A stretch of 64,000 nucleotides of DNA from Selenomonas sp. oral taxon 892 str. F0426 (GCF_000468035.1 NZ_KI260523.1:1-64000); one strand, 5' to 3'; counted from the stretch's first letter, positions 54,939-64,000 are shown. Numbers and translations: made by a program. The notes: generated by a model not told the origin, from the sequence alone.

Positions 54939-57159
54939 CATGCAGAGGGATATCACACTCGATATGATCTTGGATAAGGTGCGTTCCTATCAGGCGGATG
55001 CAGACATCGAGAAGATCAAAAAGGCATATGCCTATGCGGAGAAAGCACATCGTGGACAGGTACGCATCTCTGGTGATCCCTATATCATGCACCCGCTCAA
55101 TGTTGCCTATATTCTTACGGGACTTCATCTTGATGACGAAACCATCTGTGCTGCACTGCTGCATGATGTGGTGGAGGATACGCATGCTACCCTCGAAGAG
55201 ATGGAGGCTGAGTTCGGCAAAAACATCATGGAACTCATCGATGGTGTGACAAAACTCGGTCGTATCGAATATATGTCCAAAGAAGATGTCAAGCTTGAGA
55301 ATTACCGCAAAATGTTTCTCGCAATGGCCAAGGATATCCGTGTCATCATGATCAAGCTTGCTGATCGTCTGCACAATATGCGGACACTCAAGTATATGCG
55401 TGAGGACAAGCGTCATCGTATTGCGAAGGAGACCATCGAGGTCTATGCCCCCCTGGCCAACCGTCTTGGTATCTCCAACATCAAAGTGGAACTTGAGGAC
55501 CTTTGCCTGCGTTATCTTGAACCGGAGGCATACTATGCGCTCGTAGAGGAAGTCAAGCACAAACGAAAGGAGCGCCAGGAATTCATACGGGAGTCCATTC
55601 AGCAGATTCGCGAGAAGCTGGAGGCTGCTGGAATCGAGGCTGATATCAAGGGGCGCGCGAAACATTTTTACAGCATCTATCGGAAGATGAAGAGGGATAA
55701 TAAGAGTGTCAGTGAGATCTACGATCTCTCCGCCGTACGTGTACTTGTACCATCTGTCAAGGACTGCTATGGTGTGCTCGGTGTCATCCATGCGATGTGG
55801 AAGCCTATTCCGGGAAGGTTTAAGGACTACATTGCCATGCCAAAATCAAACGGCTATCAGTCCCTGCATACAACCGTCATGACACATGGTTATCCGCTTG
55901 AGATTCAGATCCGCACGCACTCCATGCATCAAGTCTCAGAGTTTGGTGTTGCGGCTCACTGGAAATATAAAGAAGCAGGGCGGAGCATCAATGCGGCCGA
56001 TGAAAATGATCAAAAGATGTCCTGGCTGCGTCAGATGGTCAGCCTGCAAAAGGAATATGATGACCCAAAGGAATTCTTTGAGGCACTCAAGTTGGATGTG
56101 TTCTCCGATGAGGTTTTTGTCTTTACGCCGCGTGGAGATGTCATCGATCTGCCCAAGGGATCGAATCCAATTGATTTTGCCTATCACATTCATACGGAGA
56201 TCGGTCATCACTGCGTTGGGGCAAAGGTCAACGGGAAGATTGTACCGCTCGAGTATAAACTCAAGAATGGCGACATCGTATCCATTGTCACGAACAAGGC
56301 GAGCAATGGGCCAAGTCCTGATTGGCTGAATACGGTCGCATCTTCTGCAACGCGGAGCAAGATCCGTGGATGGTTCAAGAAGGAGAACCGCGAGGAGAAC
56401 GTTGAACGCGGTATGAACCTCATTCGCGACGAAGCGAAGCGGCTTGGCTATGCGCCAAAGGAACTAATGGCAGGAGGCCGCCTTGGTAAGGTTGCGGAGA
56501 AGCTCAACGTACAAAGTGAAGATGACCTGCTTGCAGCGCTCGGGTACGGCGGCGTAACCCTGCGTGGTGTTATGACGAAGCTTATTGAACTGCACCAGCA
56601 GTCAATCAAGGACAGCACACCGCCCGAGGTTTCGCAGATGCTTTCCGAACTCAAGGCGCCGCGCAGAGGAAAGCGAAAAAAGGCGAGCCATGGCGTCCTC
56701 GTCGAAGGGGAGGGCGGCTATCTTGTGCGCCTTGCACGCTGCTGCAGTCCGATCCCAGGTGACCCTATCACGGGATATATCACACGCGGGCGCGGCGTTT
56801 CGGTTCATCGCTCCGACTGTCCGAATGTCCTCAACGATACGGAGTTCACTCGTGTAATCGAGGTGAGCTGGGATATCGGGCTGGACAAGGAGTATACCGT
56901 CGGCATCGAGATCATTTGTAATGACCGTAACGGCATGCTCTCTGAGATCCTCGCAGTGCCTGCTGAGATGAAGGTGAACATTCACACCGTCAATGCCACA
57001 CCCAATCGCCGTAATAAAACCTCAACGGTCCTTCTTGGGCTCAATGTGAGCAATATAGACCAGATCACACAGGTTATGACGCGTGTCCGCCTGTTAAAGG
57101 ATGTCTACCGTGTCACGCGCACACTTGGAAGTTCAGGTCTTTCTGGCAGCGAGGCATGA
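54928..57159 (+). CDS. rel: bifunctional (p)ppGpp synthetase/hydrolase
   Basis: A 743-residue Rel enzyme controlling the stringent response. The HD hydrolase domain has AALLHDVVEDT (about 66-76). The synthetase has RAKHFYSIYRKMKR and MPKSNGYQSLHTT. The regulatory half has TGS (VFVFTPRGDVIDLPKG), helical and zinc-finger (LARCCSPIPGDPI) and ACT domains. With both catalytic motif sets present it can make and destroy ppGpp. recJ-rel is a common Firmicute pair. ATG 54928 follows AAGGGGG; ATG 54940 is an alternative. Confidence 0.96.
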   Translation: MPDDMQRDITLDMILDKVRSYQADADIEKIKKAYAYAEKAHRGQVRISGDPYIMHPLNVAYILTGLHLDDETICAALLHDVVEDTHATLEEMEAEFGKNIMELIDGVTKLGRIEYMSKEDVKLENYRKMFLAMAKDIRVIMIKLADRLHNMRTLKYMREDKRHRIAKETIEVYAPLANRLGISNIKVELEDLCLRYLEPEAYYALVEEVKHKRKERQEFIRESIQQIREKLEAAGIEADIKGRAKHFYSIYRKMKRDNKSVSEIYDLSAVRVLVPSVKDCYGVLGVIHAMWKPIPGRFKDYIAMPKSNGYQSLHTTVMTHGYPLEIQIRTHSMHQVSEFGVAAHWKYKEAGRSINAADENDQKMSWLRQMVSLQKEYDDPKEFFEALKLDVFSDEVFVFTPRGDVIDLPKGSNPIDFAYHIHTEIGHHCVGAKVNGKIVPLEYKLKNGDIVSIVTNKASNGPSPDWLNTVASSATRSKIRGWFKKENREENVERGMNLIRDEAKRLGYAPKELMAGGRLGKVAEKLNVQSEDDLLAALGYGGVTLRGVMTKLIELHQQSIKDSTPPEVSQMLSELKAPRRGKRKKASHGVLVEGEGGYLVRLARCCSPIPGDPITGYITRGRGVSVHRSDCPNVLNDTEFTRVIEVSWDIGLDKEYTVGIEIICNDRNGMLSEILAVPAEMKVNIHTVNATPNRRNKTSTVLLGLNVSNIDQITQVMTRVRLLKDVYRVTRTLGSSGLSGSEA

Positions 57160-57169
57160 TGCGGTCAGA

Positions 57170-57198
57170 TTGTTTTTTCGTCCATTTTGTGGTAATAT
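57170..57198 (+). promoter_or_regulatory. candidate promoter of the ireB operon
   Basis: TTGTTT (57170-57175), 17 nt, TAATAT (57193-57198). Confidence 0.45.
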
Positions 57199-57283
57199 CT
57201 ACCATGTGATTTTAGTATGCATATCTGCGATGAATGCAGTCCGGGAAGATTTATTATAGATATTCCACGGTGAGGTGAATCAA

Positions 57284-57535
57284 ATGGATGAACAGAAAAC
57301 AATGATGTTCTCCTTCGGTGAGGATAAACCGAAGGCGGATGTCGTCATACGAGCGGCCGCAGCGGCCATGCGGGAGAAGGGGTATAACCCCATCAATCAG
57401 CTGGTCGGCTATCTGCTCTCCGGTGATCCTGCATATGTGACGAGTTATCAGGATGCTCGGGGGAAGATCCGCAGCCTTGAGCGTGATGAATTGCTCGATG
57501 AACTTGTGCGCTTCTATCTGGAGAACGAAAAATGA
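57284..57535 (+). CDS. ireB: IreB-family regulatory phosphoprotein
   Basis: An 83-residue protein of the DUF965/IreB family. The N-terminal KTMMFSF carries Thr and Ser near the positions phosphorylated by the PASTA-domain kinase in Enterococcus. AAAAMREKGYNPINQLVGYLLSGDPAYVTSY is the conserved core. In Enterococcus IreB affects cephalosporin tolerance. GGTGAGGTG precedes ATG 57284; GTG 57275 lies within that site. It starts the conserved order ireB-ruvX-DUF1292-mltG and overlaps ruvX by 4 nt. Confidence 0.9.
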   Translation: MDEQKTMMFSFGEDKPKADVVIRAAAAAMREKGYNPINQLVGYLLSGDPAYVTSYQDARGKIRSLERDELLDELVRFYLENEK

Positions 57536-57957
57536 AGCGATATCTGTCGCTTGATATTGGTGATGCGACCATTGGGGTTGCTGTGAGCGACCTTCTTGGA
57601 CTCACGGCGCAGGGAGTGGAGACCATTCGCCGTAAGGAGCTCTCCTCAGATCTCGACTGTCTCGCTGCACTCGTTCAGGAGTATGAGCCTGCGGCATTCG
57701 TTGCGGGACTGCCAAAGCATATGAACGGAGACGAAGGAGAGCGATGCCAAATTGTCCGCGCTTTTATGGCGGATGTCGCAGGGCGGTTTCCAACGATTGA
57801 GATACACTATTGGGACGAGCGTCTTTCGACGGTAGCTGCCTCGCGTGCGCTCCTTGAGGGGGATGTCTCTCGCAAGAAGCGACGTAAGGTCATTGACAAG
57901 ATGGCAGCGGTCTATATACTGCAGGGGTTTTTAGATCGACAACAGCATTTGAAGTAA
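57532..57957 (+). CDS. ruvX: RuvX/YqgF RNase H-like nuclease
   Basis: A 141-residue protein with an RNase H fold. LSLDIGDATIGVAVSDLLG starts the domain, VAGLPKHMNGDEG is the middle signature, and HYWDERLSTVAASRAL with IDKMAAVYILQGFLD closes it. Family members act as Holliday-junction resolvases or in 16S rRNA 5' maturation. It overlaps ireB (ATGA). Confidence 0.95.
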   Translation: MKRYLSLDIGDATIGVAVSDLLGLTAQGVETIRRKELSSDLDCLAALVQEYEPAAFVAGLPKHMNGDEGERCQIVRAFMADVAGRFPTIEIHYWDERLSTVAASRALLEGDVSRKKRRKVIDKMAAVYILQGFLDRQQHLK

Positions 57958-57987
57958 AGTCTGAGCAGTGAAATAAAGGAGTACAAA

Positions 57988-58290
57988 ATGACAGAACATG
58001 AAGAACTTCACGATGAGGATGTTATCGTCGTCATGACGAATGAGGATGGTGATGAGAGATACTACCGTGAGGAAATGATCATCCCCATCGGTGATGATCG
58101 CTTTGCTGTCCTGATCGCTCTCACGGCTTCCTCGGAGGAAGATCTCGAAAACGCCGAGGAGGGGGATGAGGCGACGATTGCGAAGATTGTCACGGACGAG
58201 GATGGTGAGGATATCTATACTGATCCGACGGACGAGGAGTTTGATGCAGTGCGTCAAGCATACGAACTTCTGGAAGACGAGGATGAGTGA
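57988..58290 (+). CDS. DUF1292 protein (YrzB-like)
   Basis: A 100-residue, strongly acidic protein (many Asp/Glu; EEDLENAEEGDEATIAKIV). DUF1292 proteins occur in Firmicutes between ruvX and mltG; their function is unknown. AAAGGAG precedes the ATG. A terminator 14 nt downstream separates it from mltG. Confidence 0.88.
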   Translation: MTEHEELHDEDVIVVMTNEDGDERYYREEMIIPIGDDRFAVLIALTASSEEDLENAEEGDEATIAKIVTDEDGEDIYTDPTDEEFDAVRQAYELLEDEDE

Positions 58291-58303
58291 CGAGAGAGAA
58301 GGG

Positions 58304-58334
58304 AGCTGTCATCAGAGGGAGATGACAGCTTTTT
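58304..58334 (+). terminator. terminator between DUF1292 and mltG
   Basis: A perfect 10-bp stem AGCTGTCATC/GATGACAGCT with a 7-nt loop and five T. Confidence 0.85.
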
Positions 58335-58369
58335 CATAGGGAACTGTATGAAAAGAGGGAGGATTCGTC

Positions 58370-59467
58370 TTGAAGGAGTCGTTGAAGGAAATTTTGGACT
58401 TCTTGAATAACGACGGATTGCGGCAGGCATTTAACGCTGTCTATTGCGGGAAGGGAACGCCGCTCCAGAAAAAAATTGTGTTCGGGATTCCGGTGCTTGG
58501 AATTTTATTTTTTTTGATCGTGGCACTCGTGATCGTTCCGCTGTCTGGCTCTTCTTCCTATACGGGCGAACGTGGGGTGCCCATTTTCTTCACAGTTCGC
58601 CCTGGTATGAGTGTCAGTGAGATCGGGAAGGAGCTGCATGAGCGTGGTGTCATTGACAGTGAGACGAAGTTTTGGTGGACAGCAAAGCTAAACGGCTTTG
58701 AGAACAAGGTCAAGAGTGGTACCTTTGCGCTCGAGACCGGTATGACACCGCGCGATGTGTTCGAGACGCTCGTCTATGGCAATACAGTTGTGATCCGCTT
58801 TGTGATACCAGAGGGGTTCAGCGTGTACGATATTGCAAAGCGCCTTGAAGCAGCGGGTCTCTGCAAGGCTGATGACTTCATGGAACTTGCGAAGACATAT
58901 CGCCCATATCCTTACGTCGAGAAGCATGAGCATGTGCGCTATGCGGCAGAGGGCTTTCTCTTTCCAGATACCTATGAGATCAACGGAGAATTTGATGCAG
59001 CGCGTATCATGGAGATCATGGCGGAAAACTTTGATCGCCGTCTGACAAAGGAGATGCGTGAACGTGCAAAGGAAATGGATCTCTCAATCTATGAGCTTGT
59101 GACCCTCGCTTCGCTTGTGGAGAAGGAAGCGTATCATGAGGAAGATCGTCCGATCATTGCACAGATTTTCCTGAAGCGGCTGCGGATCGGTATGCCGCTG
59201 CAGGCGGATCCTACGGTACAGTACCTGTTGGATGCTCCGAAGGAGGATCTGCTTTACCGTGATACGGAGATTGAGTCGCCCTACAATACCTATCAGAATG
59301 TCGGGCTGCCTCCGGGACCCATTGCAAGTCCCGGTACGGCTTCTCTGATGGCGGTACTTCATCCGGCAGATACGAACTATCTGTATTTTGTAGCTGATCG
59401 AAACGGCAATAATTACTATGCAACGAATTATGCAGACCATCTCGATCTCGTGGATCGGGTGCGTTAA
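58370..59467 (+). CDS. mltG: endolytic murein transglycosylase MltG
   Basis: A 365-residue membrane-anchored lytic transglycosylase that cuts new glycan strands. One transmembrane helix (about 38-62), a LysM-like region (VRPGMSVSEIGKELHERGVI) and the YceG domain with LASLVEKEAYHEEDRPIIA (catalytic Glu) and LQADPTVQYLL. TTG start, GGGAGG 7 nt upstream. The 40 cytoplasmic residues before the helix are longer than in E. coli. Confidence 0.94.
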   Translation: MKESLKEILDFLNNDGLRQAFNAVYCGKGTPLQKKIVFGIPVLGILFFLIVALVIVPLSGSSSYTGERGVPIFFTVRPGMSVSEIGKELHERGVIDSETKFWWTAKLNGFENKVKSGTFALETGMTPRDVFETLVYGNTVVIRFVIPEGFSVYDIAKRLEAAGLCKADDFMELAKTYRPYPYVEKHEHVRYAAEGFLFPDTYEINGEFDAARIMEIMAENFDRRLTKEMRERAKEMDLSIYELVTLASLVEKEAYHEEDRPIIAQIFLKRLRIGMPLQADPTVQYLLDAPKEDLLYRDTEIESPYNTYQNVGLPPGPIASPGTASLMAVLHPADTNYLYFVADRNGNNYYATNYADHLDLVDRVR

Positions 59468-59486
59468 GGTATGCGGAGGCTGATGA

Positions 59487-60725
59487 ATGGGAAAGAAACC
59501 TGAACTGCTAGCACCTGCAGGAACGATGGAGAAGCTGCAGATGGCACTCGTCTATGGCGCAGATGCGGCGTATCTTGGCGGCGAGCAGTTTGGGCTGCGT
59601 GCGTTCGGCGGCAATTTTACGAATGACGAGATACGGTCGGCAGTGCAGTTGGCGCATGGTGCAGGGAAGAAGATCTATGTGACGGTCAATGTCTTCCCGC
59701 ATAATGAGGATCTCGTATCCCTGCCGGATTATTTGCGCTTTCTTGCGGACGCGGACGTGGATGCTGTACTCGTTGCCGATCTCGGCGTCTTTTCGCTTGC
59801 GCATGAAGTGGTGCCCAATTTGCCCATGCACATCAGCACACAGGCAAATAATGTGAACTGGCGCACGGTGCGTGCGTGGCAGGAACTCGGTGCGGAGCGC
59901 GTGGTGCTCGCACGTGAACTCTCGCGTGAGGAGATCCGCGAGATTCGCCAGCATACGGATGTGGAACTCGAACTCTTTGTGCACGGAGCAATGTGTATTT
60001 CCTACTCGGGGCGCTGCCTTCTGAGCAGTTATTTCACGGGACGCGATGCGAATCGCGGCGGATGTGCTCAGTCCTGTCGCTGGAAATATGCGCTCGTGGA
60101 GGCATCACGTCCGGGGGAATACTATCCCGTTGAGGAAGATGAGCGCGGTACCTATATCATGAATTCAAAGGATCTCTGTCTCCTGCCGTATCTGGATGAG
60201 GTTGTGGACTCCGGCGTCGACAGTCTCAAGATCGAGGGGCGCATGAAGAGTGTCCACTATGTTGCGAGTGTGGTCAAGGCATATCGTATGGCGCTGGATG
60301 CCTGTCTCGCGGGGACTCCCTATGCTGCACAGGAGGCGTGGTTGTCTGAGCTGGGAAAGGTCTCACACCGTTCCTATACGACGGGATTTTTCTTCGGAAA
60401 GACGACGGCGGCGGATCAGATCTACGCCTCGTCCTCCTATGAGCAGAGTTCGGACTTTGTGGGGCTTGTACGCTCCTATGACAGTGAAACGCGGCTTGCT
60501 GCGGTGGAGCAGCGCAACCATATAAAGCTGGGACAGGAAATCGAGGTATTTCAGCCCGCAGGCGCTCTGTTCCGTCAGGAGCTTGCGGAAATGTGGGATG
60601 CGGAGGGGCAGGAAATCACGGCGGCGCCGCATCCGCAGCAGCTCATCTATATACGAATGGAGCAGCCGGTCGAGCCAAACAGTATTTTGCGTCGTGATAT
60701 CCCTATGAAGAAGGAGATGCGATGA
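59487..60725 (+). CDS. U32-family protein, probable tRNA hydroxylation factor (TrhP/YrrO-like)
   Basis: A 412-residue member of peptidase family U32. ELLAPAGTMEKLQMALVYGA opens it. LFVHGAMCISYSGRCLLSSYF and NRGGCAQSCRWKY carry four cysteines that bind a cluster in related RNA-hydroxylating proteins. The position after mltG matches B. subtilis YrrN/YrrO (TrhP), which take part in 5-hydroxyuridine formation in tRNA, so this role is more likely than proteolysis. Its stop overlaps the acylphosphatase start. Confidence 0.85.
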   Translation: MGKKPELLAPAGTMEKLQMALVYGADAAYLGGEQFGLRAFGGNFTNDEIRSAVQLAHGAGKKIYVTVNVFPHNEDLVSLPDYLRFLADADVDAVLVADLGVFSLAHEVVPNLPMHISTQANNVNWRTVRAWQELGAERVVLARELSREEIREIRQHTDVELELFVHGAMCISYSGRCLLSSYFTGRDANRGGCAQSCRWKYALVEASRPGEYYPVEEDERGTYIMNSKDLCLLPYLDEVVDSGVDSLKIEGRMKSVHYVASVVKAYRMALDACLAGTPYAAQEAWLSELGKVSHRSYTTGFFFGKTTAADQIYASSSYEQSSDFVGLVRSYDSETRLAAVEQRNHIKLGQEIEVFQPAGALFRQELAEMWDAEGQEITAAPHPQQLIYIRMEQPVEPNSILRRDIPMKKEMR

Positions 60726-61006
60726 TGGAAGATGTGATTCGCCGCTATGCGTGCGCCGCAGGGCGCGTGCAGGGTGTGGGCTTCCGTATGTTCGTCCGTC
60801 AGCAGGCGGTGATGAACGATGTCACGGGTTGGGTGATGAACATGTCCGATGGAACTGTGACGATGGAGCTGCAGGGTGCTGCATCTGCAGTCGAGGCGGC
60901 TTTTGAAGCCATGCGTGCGGGCAATTACTTCATCCGTGTGGAGCGTTTGGATGTTGAGGAGCGCGGTCCTGTATCCGGCGAGCGTGACTTTTCCATCAAA
61001 TATTAG
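60722..61006 (+). CDS. acyP: acylphosphatase
   Basis: A 94-residue enzyme that hydrolyses acyl phosphates. [16 protein letters not shown] has the catalytic Arg in the phosphate loop, and [13 protein letters not shown] has the catalytic Asn. The start may be ATG 60722 or ATG 60725; AAGGAG precedes both. It overlaps the U32 gene (ATGATG). Confidence 0.93.
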   Translation: MMEDVIRRYACAAGRVQGVGFRMFVRQQAVMNDVTGWVMNMSDGTVTMELQGAASAVEAAFEAMRAGNYFIRVERLDVEERGPVSGERDFSIKY

Positions 61007-61014
61007 GAGCACTT

Positions 61015-61458
61015 ATGGGCAAGATACTTGTACTGAACGGACCCAATCTCAACTTGCTTGGTACGCGGGAGCCTGAGATATATGGTTCCCTGACCCTGGA
61101 GGATATCAATGAACGTCTGCGCCGCCGCGCCGAGGCGGCAGGTTTGGACATGGAATGCTTGCAGTCAAACCACGAGGGGGTGCTCGTGGATGCGATTCAG
61201 GCGGCGCACGGGAGGGTGGACTACATCATCCTAAACGCTGCCGCATTCACGCATTACAGCATTGCAATCCGCGATGCGATTGCGGCGGTCGATGTCCCCG
61301 TCATTGAAGTGCATTTATCAAACATCCATCAGCGTGAGGATTTTCGCCACAAGTCCGTTATCGCCCCCGTTGTGCTTGGACAGATTGCCGGACTCGGTGC
61401 GGAGAGCTATATGGCGGCACTCGAGGCGATTATCTGCCGGATTGGAGGAACGCGATGA
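61015..61458 (+). CDS. aroQ: type II 3-dehydroquinate dehydratase
   Basis: A 147-residue dodecameric enzyme of the shikimate pathway. [19 protein letters not shown] has the catalytic Tyr region; [17 protein letters not shown] and [17 protein letters not shown] complete the site. Its product is the substrate of aroE at 47.7 kb. ATG after AGGAGC. It overlaps pepQ by 4 nt. Confidence 0.98.
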   Translation: MGKILVLNGPNLNLLGTREPEIYGSLTLEDINERLRRRAEAAGLDMECLQSNHEGVLVDAIQAAHGRVDYIILNAAAFTHYSIAIRDAIAAVDVPVIEVHLSNIHQREDFRHKSVIAPVVLGQIAGLGAESYMAALEAIICRIGGTR

Positions 61459-62531
61459 ATATGGATGGGCGTATTGAGCGTTTGCGGGCGTTTCTCACGG
61501 AGAAGATAGTGGATGCTGTTCTCATTACAAAGGAGGAGAACGTCCACTATTTCAGCGGCTTTCGTGGGGATTCGACAGCTCTTCTTGTAATGCATGAGCG
61601 GCTTGTACTGGTGACGGACAGTCGCTATAAGGAACAAGCAGCTGCAGAGGCCCCTCTCTATGAGATTGTGGAGCAGCGGGACGGGCTGTATAAGAAAGTC
61701 GCGGAGCTTGCGGCGGAGGCGGGCGTCGTTGCGCTTGGATACGAGGGAGCTGCACTTGTCTGTGACCAGTATGAGAAGCTAAAGGAGATGCTCGGAGAGA
61801 TTTCCTTTGATACTTCGCTCGCGCTTGATGCACTCCGTCAGGTAAAAGATGCGGACGAAATCGCGCTCATTCGTCGTGCGTGCGTCATTGCAGACGAAGG
61901 ATTTGACCATATCATTGCTTATATTCAGCCGGGCATGACGGAGGTGGAGGTTGCAGCGGAACTTGAGCATCATATGCGCAGGCTTGGCTCGGAGCGTCCC
62001 GCGTTTCAGACAATCATTGCCTCGGGCGTGCGTGGAAGTCTGCCGCACGGTGTGGCGAGTGACAAAGTGATCACGAGCGGAGAACTTGTGACGATGGATT
62101 TTGGCGCAGTCTGTGGCGGCTATCACTCGGACATCACGCGCACGATTTGTGTAGGGCGTGCGGATGAGCGTCAGCGTGAACTCTACGGTGCAGTGCTTAG
62201 CGCACAGAAATGCGCCCTTGCTGCACTCCACCCTGGAGTGACGGGGGTCGAGGTGGACCATGTGGCGCGAAAATCTCTTGCGGAGAAGAACCTTGATCAA
62301 TACTTCGGACATGGACTTGGGCACAGTCTGGGGCTTGAGATTCACGAGGAGCCGCGCCTCTCGAAAGCAGGCCATACGAGGCTTCTTCCGAATATGCTGA
62401 TTACAGATGAGCCTGGTGTCTACATTCCGGGGTGGGGCGGCATCCGCATTGAGGATACGGTGCTCATTACGGCAGATGGTGCAGAGCCCCTGACACACGC
62501 ACCAAAAGAATTTATTGAAATCTGCCAGTAA
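61455..62531 (+). CDS. pepQ: Xaa-Pro aminopeptidase/dipeptidase (M24B)
   Basis: A 358-residue metallopeptidase that cleaves X-Pro bonds. A creatinase-like N-terminal domain (about 1-125) precedes the pita-bread fold with metal ligands in [17 protein letters not shown] (two Asp), [14 protein letters not shown] (His), the Glu of [12 protein letters not shown], and [10 protein letters not shown] (Glu). It stands in the common aroQ-pepQ-efp order. The efp promoter begins inside its 3' end. Confidence 0.94.
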   Translation: MNMDGRIERLRAFLTEKIVDAVLITKEENVHYFSGFRGDSTALLVMHERLVLVTDSRYKEQAAAEAPLYEIVEQRDGLYKKVAELAAEAGVVALGYEGAALVCDQYEKLKEMLGEISFDTSLALDALRQVKDADEIALIRRACVIADEGFDHIIAYIQPGMTEVEVAAELEHHMRRLGSERPAFQTIIASGVRGSLPHGVASDKVITSGELVTMDFGAVCGGYHSDITRTICVGRADERQRELYGAVLSAQKCALAALHPGVTGVEVDHVARKSLAEKNLDQYFGHGLGHSLGLEIHEEPRLSKAGHTRLLPNMLITDEPGVYIPGWGGIRIEDTVLITADGAEPLTHAPKEFIEICQ

Positions 62532-62543
62532 AACCGCTATAAT
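62515..62543 (+). promoter_or_regulatory. efp promoter
   Basis: TTGAAA (62515-62520), 17 nt, TATAAT (62538-62543). The -35 lies in the last codons of pepQ. Confidence 0.75.
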
Positions 62544-62580
62544 ATGCAAAGACAATGTATTGTATGGAGGAACGAATGAT

Positions 62581-63138
62581 ATGATTAACAGCACCGATTT
62601 CCGCACTGGTCTTACCATTGAATACGATGGAGGCGTCTGGCAGATTGTCGATTTCCAGCACGTGAAGCCGGGAAAGGGTGCTGCATTCGTCCGTACGAAG
62701 ATCAAGAACGTCGAGACTGGGGCCGTGATTGAGCGTACGTTCAATCCGAATGAGAAAATGCCTGCGGCTCATCTTGAGACGCATACGATGCAGTATCTCT
62801 ACGAAGCGGATGGCGTCTATACGTTCATGAACACTGAGACCTATGAACAGACTGAGCTCACACGTGAGCAGCTCGGCGATGCACTGAACTATCTTATGGA
62901 GAACATGGAGGTTGCGGTTCAACAGTTCAAGGAGCGCATCATTGGTATTCAGCTTCCGAACTCTGTCAGCCTTAAGGTAATCGAGTGTGAGCCGAGTGTT
63001 AAGGGCAATACAGCAACGGGAGCGACGAAGATGGCGAAGGTCGAGACCGGTTATGAGGTTCGAGTTCCTCTCTTCATTAACGAGGGGGATGTCCTTCGAA
63101 TCGATACGCGCACGGGAAATTATATCGAGCGCGGATAA
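62581..63138 (+). CDS. efp: elongation factor P
   Basis: A 185-residue translation factor that relieves stalling at consecutive prolines. Three beta-barrel domains of standard length. The tip loop VKPGKGAAFVRT places K32 where B. subtilis EF-P carries a 5-aminopentanol modification; no beta-lysylation genes are nearby. GGAGG selects ATG 62581; an earlier ATG at 62576 is out of frame. Confidence 0.98.
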   Translation: MINSTDFRTGLTIEYDGGVWQIVDFQHVKPGKGAAFVRTKIKNVETGAVIERTFNPNEKMPAAHLETHTMQYLYEADGVYTFMNTETYEQTELTREQLGDALNYLMENMEVAVQQFKERIIGIQLPNSVSLKVIECEPSVKGNTATGATKMAKVETGYEVRVPLFINEGDVLRIDTRTGNYIERG

Positions 63139-63169
63139 GTATGTTTTCGTGAGAATGGAGGATATGGAC

Positions 63170-63571
63170 ATGGATAATGAGAAGAATGCAGTAAAAAAGG
63201 AAAATGGACTCGGCACTATTCGCGTTGCAGATGAGGTTGTCAGCATCATTGCAGGCCTTGCGACAACGGAGGTCGAAGGCGTTGCTGGCATGAGCGGCGG
63301 CATTGCCGGCGGTATTGCGGAGATTCTTGGACGCAAGAACTTCTCTAAGGGCGTTAAGGTCGAGGTGGGTGAGAAGGAAGCCGCTGTTGATCTCTACATC
63401 ATTGTCAAGTACGGTATTCGTATTCCTGAAGTTGCACTTGCAGCCCAGGAGAATGTCAAGCGTGCTATTGAGACGATGACAGGGCTTACAGTAATTGAAG
63501 TCAACGTGCATGTGCAGGGTGTCGGCTTTCCAGAAGAAGAGCCGAAGGTCGAGGAAGCTCGTGTGCGCTGA
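63170..63571 (+). CDS. Asp23/Gls24-family envelope stress protein
   Basis: A 133-residue protein. The family core is clear: IRVADEVVSIIAGLATTEVEGVAGMSGG and VDLYIIVKYGIRIPEVALAAQENVKRAIE, ending VIEVNVHVQGVGF. Asp23 proteins sit at the membrane through AmaP, and the next gene encodes an AmaP homologue. GGAGG stands 8 nt before ATG 63170; ATG 63164 is too close. An open frame extending into efp is not the real start. Confidence 0.92.
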   Translation: MDNEKNAVKKENGLGTIRVADEVVSIIAGLATTEVEGVAGMSGGIAGGIAEILGRKNFSKGVKVEVGEKEAAVDLYIIVKYGIRIPEVALAAQENVKRAIETMTGLTVIEVNVHVQGVGFPEEEPKVEEARVR

Positions 63572-63592
63572 ATGCGATTGAGGAGCTAAACG

Positions 63593-64000
63593 ATGGGAAT
63601 TATAAATCGTCTGTTGCTCCTGCCCTATGTGCTGTTTATGATGGCACTGTCTCTTGCCGTGATCAGTGTGGCTTTGCGTATTATTCCAGAGAATGTATGG
63701 CTGAATGAGGTGCGCTATGCTTTGGCACAGCAGGAACTATTGGCGGTATGCGGAGTTCTCTTCTTAGTCAGCTTTAAGTTGTTCTTTGCCGTCTTTTCTA
63801 GGACATCGAAAACTGCGCGGACACATGGCGAATTTATGGTAGTTGACACACCGGCGGGAGCGGTTCAGGTTGCTCTTCCTGCCATATGCGGGATTGTCGA
63901 GCGCGTAGCTCTTTCGATGCAGGGAGTACGTACAGCGAATGCCGTTATCTCTGTGGATGACGCACCAAAGGATTCTCTCACGACACCGATGCAGGTGGAG
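63593..64000 (+). CDS. amaP: AmaP-like alkaline shock membrane anchor protein (partial, runs off the window)
   Basis: The first 136 codons of a membrane protein. It begins MGIINRLLLLPYVLF, with two hydrophobic helices (about 8-28 and 51-70) followed by a soluble domain, the AmaP plan in which a helical hairpin precedes an Asp23-like region. The reading frame is open to base 64000. GAGGAG precedes ATG 63593. Its place directly after an Asp23 gene supports the call. Confidence 0.75.
   Translation, partial: MGIINRLLLLPYVLFMMALSLAVISVALRIIPENVWLNEVRYALAQQELLAVCGVLFLVSFKLFFAVFSRTSKTARTHGEFMVVDTPAGAVQVALPAICGIVERVALSMQGVRTANAVISVDDAPKDSLTTPMQVE

Noticed and set aside
59487-60725. Collagenase-type peptidase
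   Set aside because: The U32 name is historical; the cysteine pattern and gene context match RNA-hydroxylation proteins better.

Overview
The window looks like a piece of chromosome from a diderm Firmicute of the class Negativicutes, probably a Selenomonas/Centipeda-type bacterium. Gene order and ribosome binding sites are Firmicute in style: infC-rpmI-rplT behind an L20-type leader, YacL-ispD-ispF, ireB-ruvX-DUF1292-mltG-U32, aroQ-pepQ-efp, and asp23-amaP. Yet the window also carries tonB/exbB/exbD and the remains of a TonB-dependent receptor, so the cell has an outer membrane. A fused 2-hydroxyacyl-CoA-dehydratase-activase protein and oxygen-sensitive radical SAM enzymes suggest an anaerobe. 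No rRNA, tRNA, CRISPR array, prophage or complete insertion sequence was seen. The genus is inferred from gene content only.

Layout. 0.1-7.2 kb: a hydroxyacid dehydrogenase diverging from a beta-CASP nuclease, then the 1419-residue activase/dehydratase-like protein. 7.2-12 kb: a YneA-like LysM membrane protein behind a cluster of LexA-like half-sites, then thrS with an attenuator-like leader, then the translation operon infC (ATA start)-rpmI-rplT and a TrmH-family rRNA methylase. 12-17.2 kb: trxA, a GGDEF/EAL protein translationally linked to queF and a pyridoxal-type kinase, a TatD-linked radical SAM protein, a 167-bp MITE-like element and thiT. 17.4-21.1 kb: pheS-pheT-zapA. 21.2-23.7 kb, minus strand: tonB, exbD, exbB and a decayed TonB-dependent receptor under a Fur-box promoter. 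23.9-28.2 kb: YacL, ispD, ispF, fabK and an unknown coiled-coil protein. 28.3-32.2 kb, minus strand: tex and an enlarged cobT. 32.4-33.5 kb: perR and an S-adenosylmethionine-decarboxylase-like protein lacking its catalytic serine.

33.7-40.9 kb is the cell-shape and division-site operon mreB-mreC-mreD-mrdA-minC-minD-minE-rodA. 40.9-45.2 kb holds a large fused radical SAM protein convergent with a glycosyltransferase-51 gene and a GalT-like gene. 45.3-57.2 kb: trmD, pncB, aroE, tgt, yajC, a 5-formyl-THF cyclo-ligase, secD, secF, recJ and rel. 57.3-60.7 kb: ireB, ruvX, DUF1292, mltG and a U32 protein. 60.7 kb to the end: acyP, aroQ, pepQ, efp, asp23 and the start of amaP, which runs off the window.

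Most of the window is housekeeping: translation, envelope growth, protein export, isoprenoid and queuosine synthesis, and the stringent response. The parts most worth a second look are the thrS leader (a perfect promoter, a T-box-like antiterminator core and a terminator, with no room for Stem I), the SOS-like control of the LysM gene, the MITE that supplies a stop codon, the receptor pseudogene heading an intact exbBD-tonB set, the CobT fusion and the serine-less AdoMetDC homologue.
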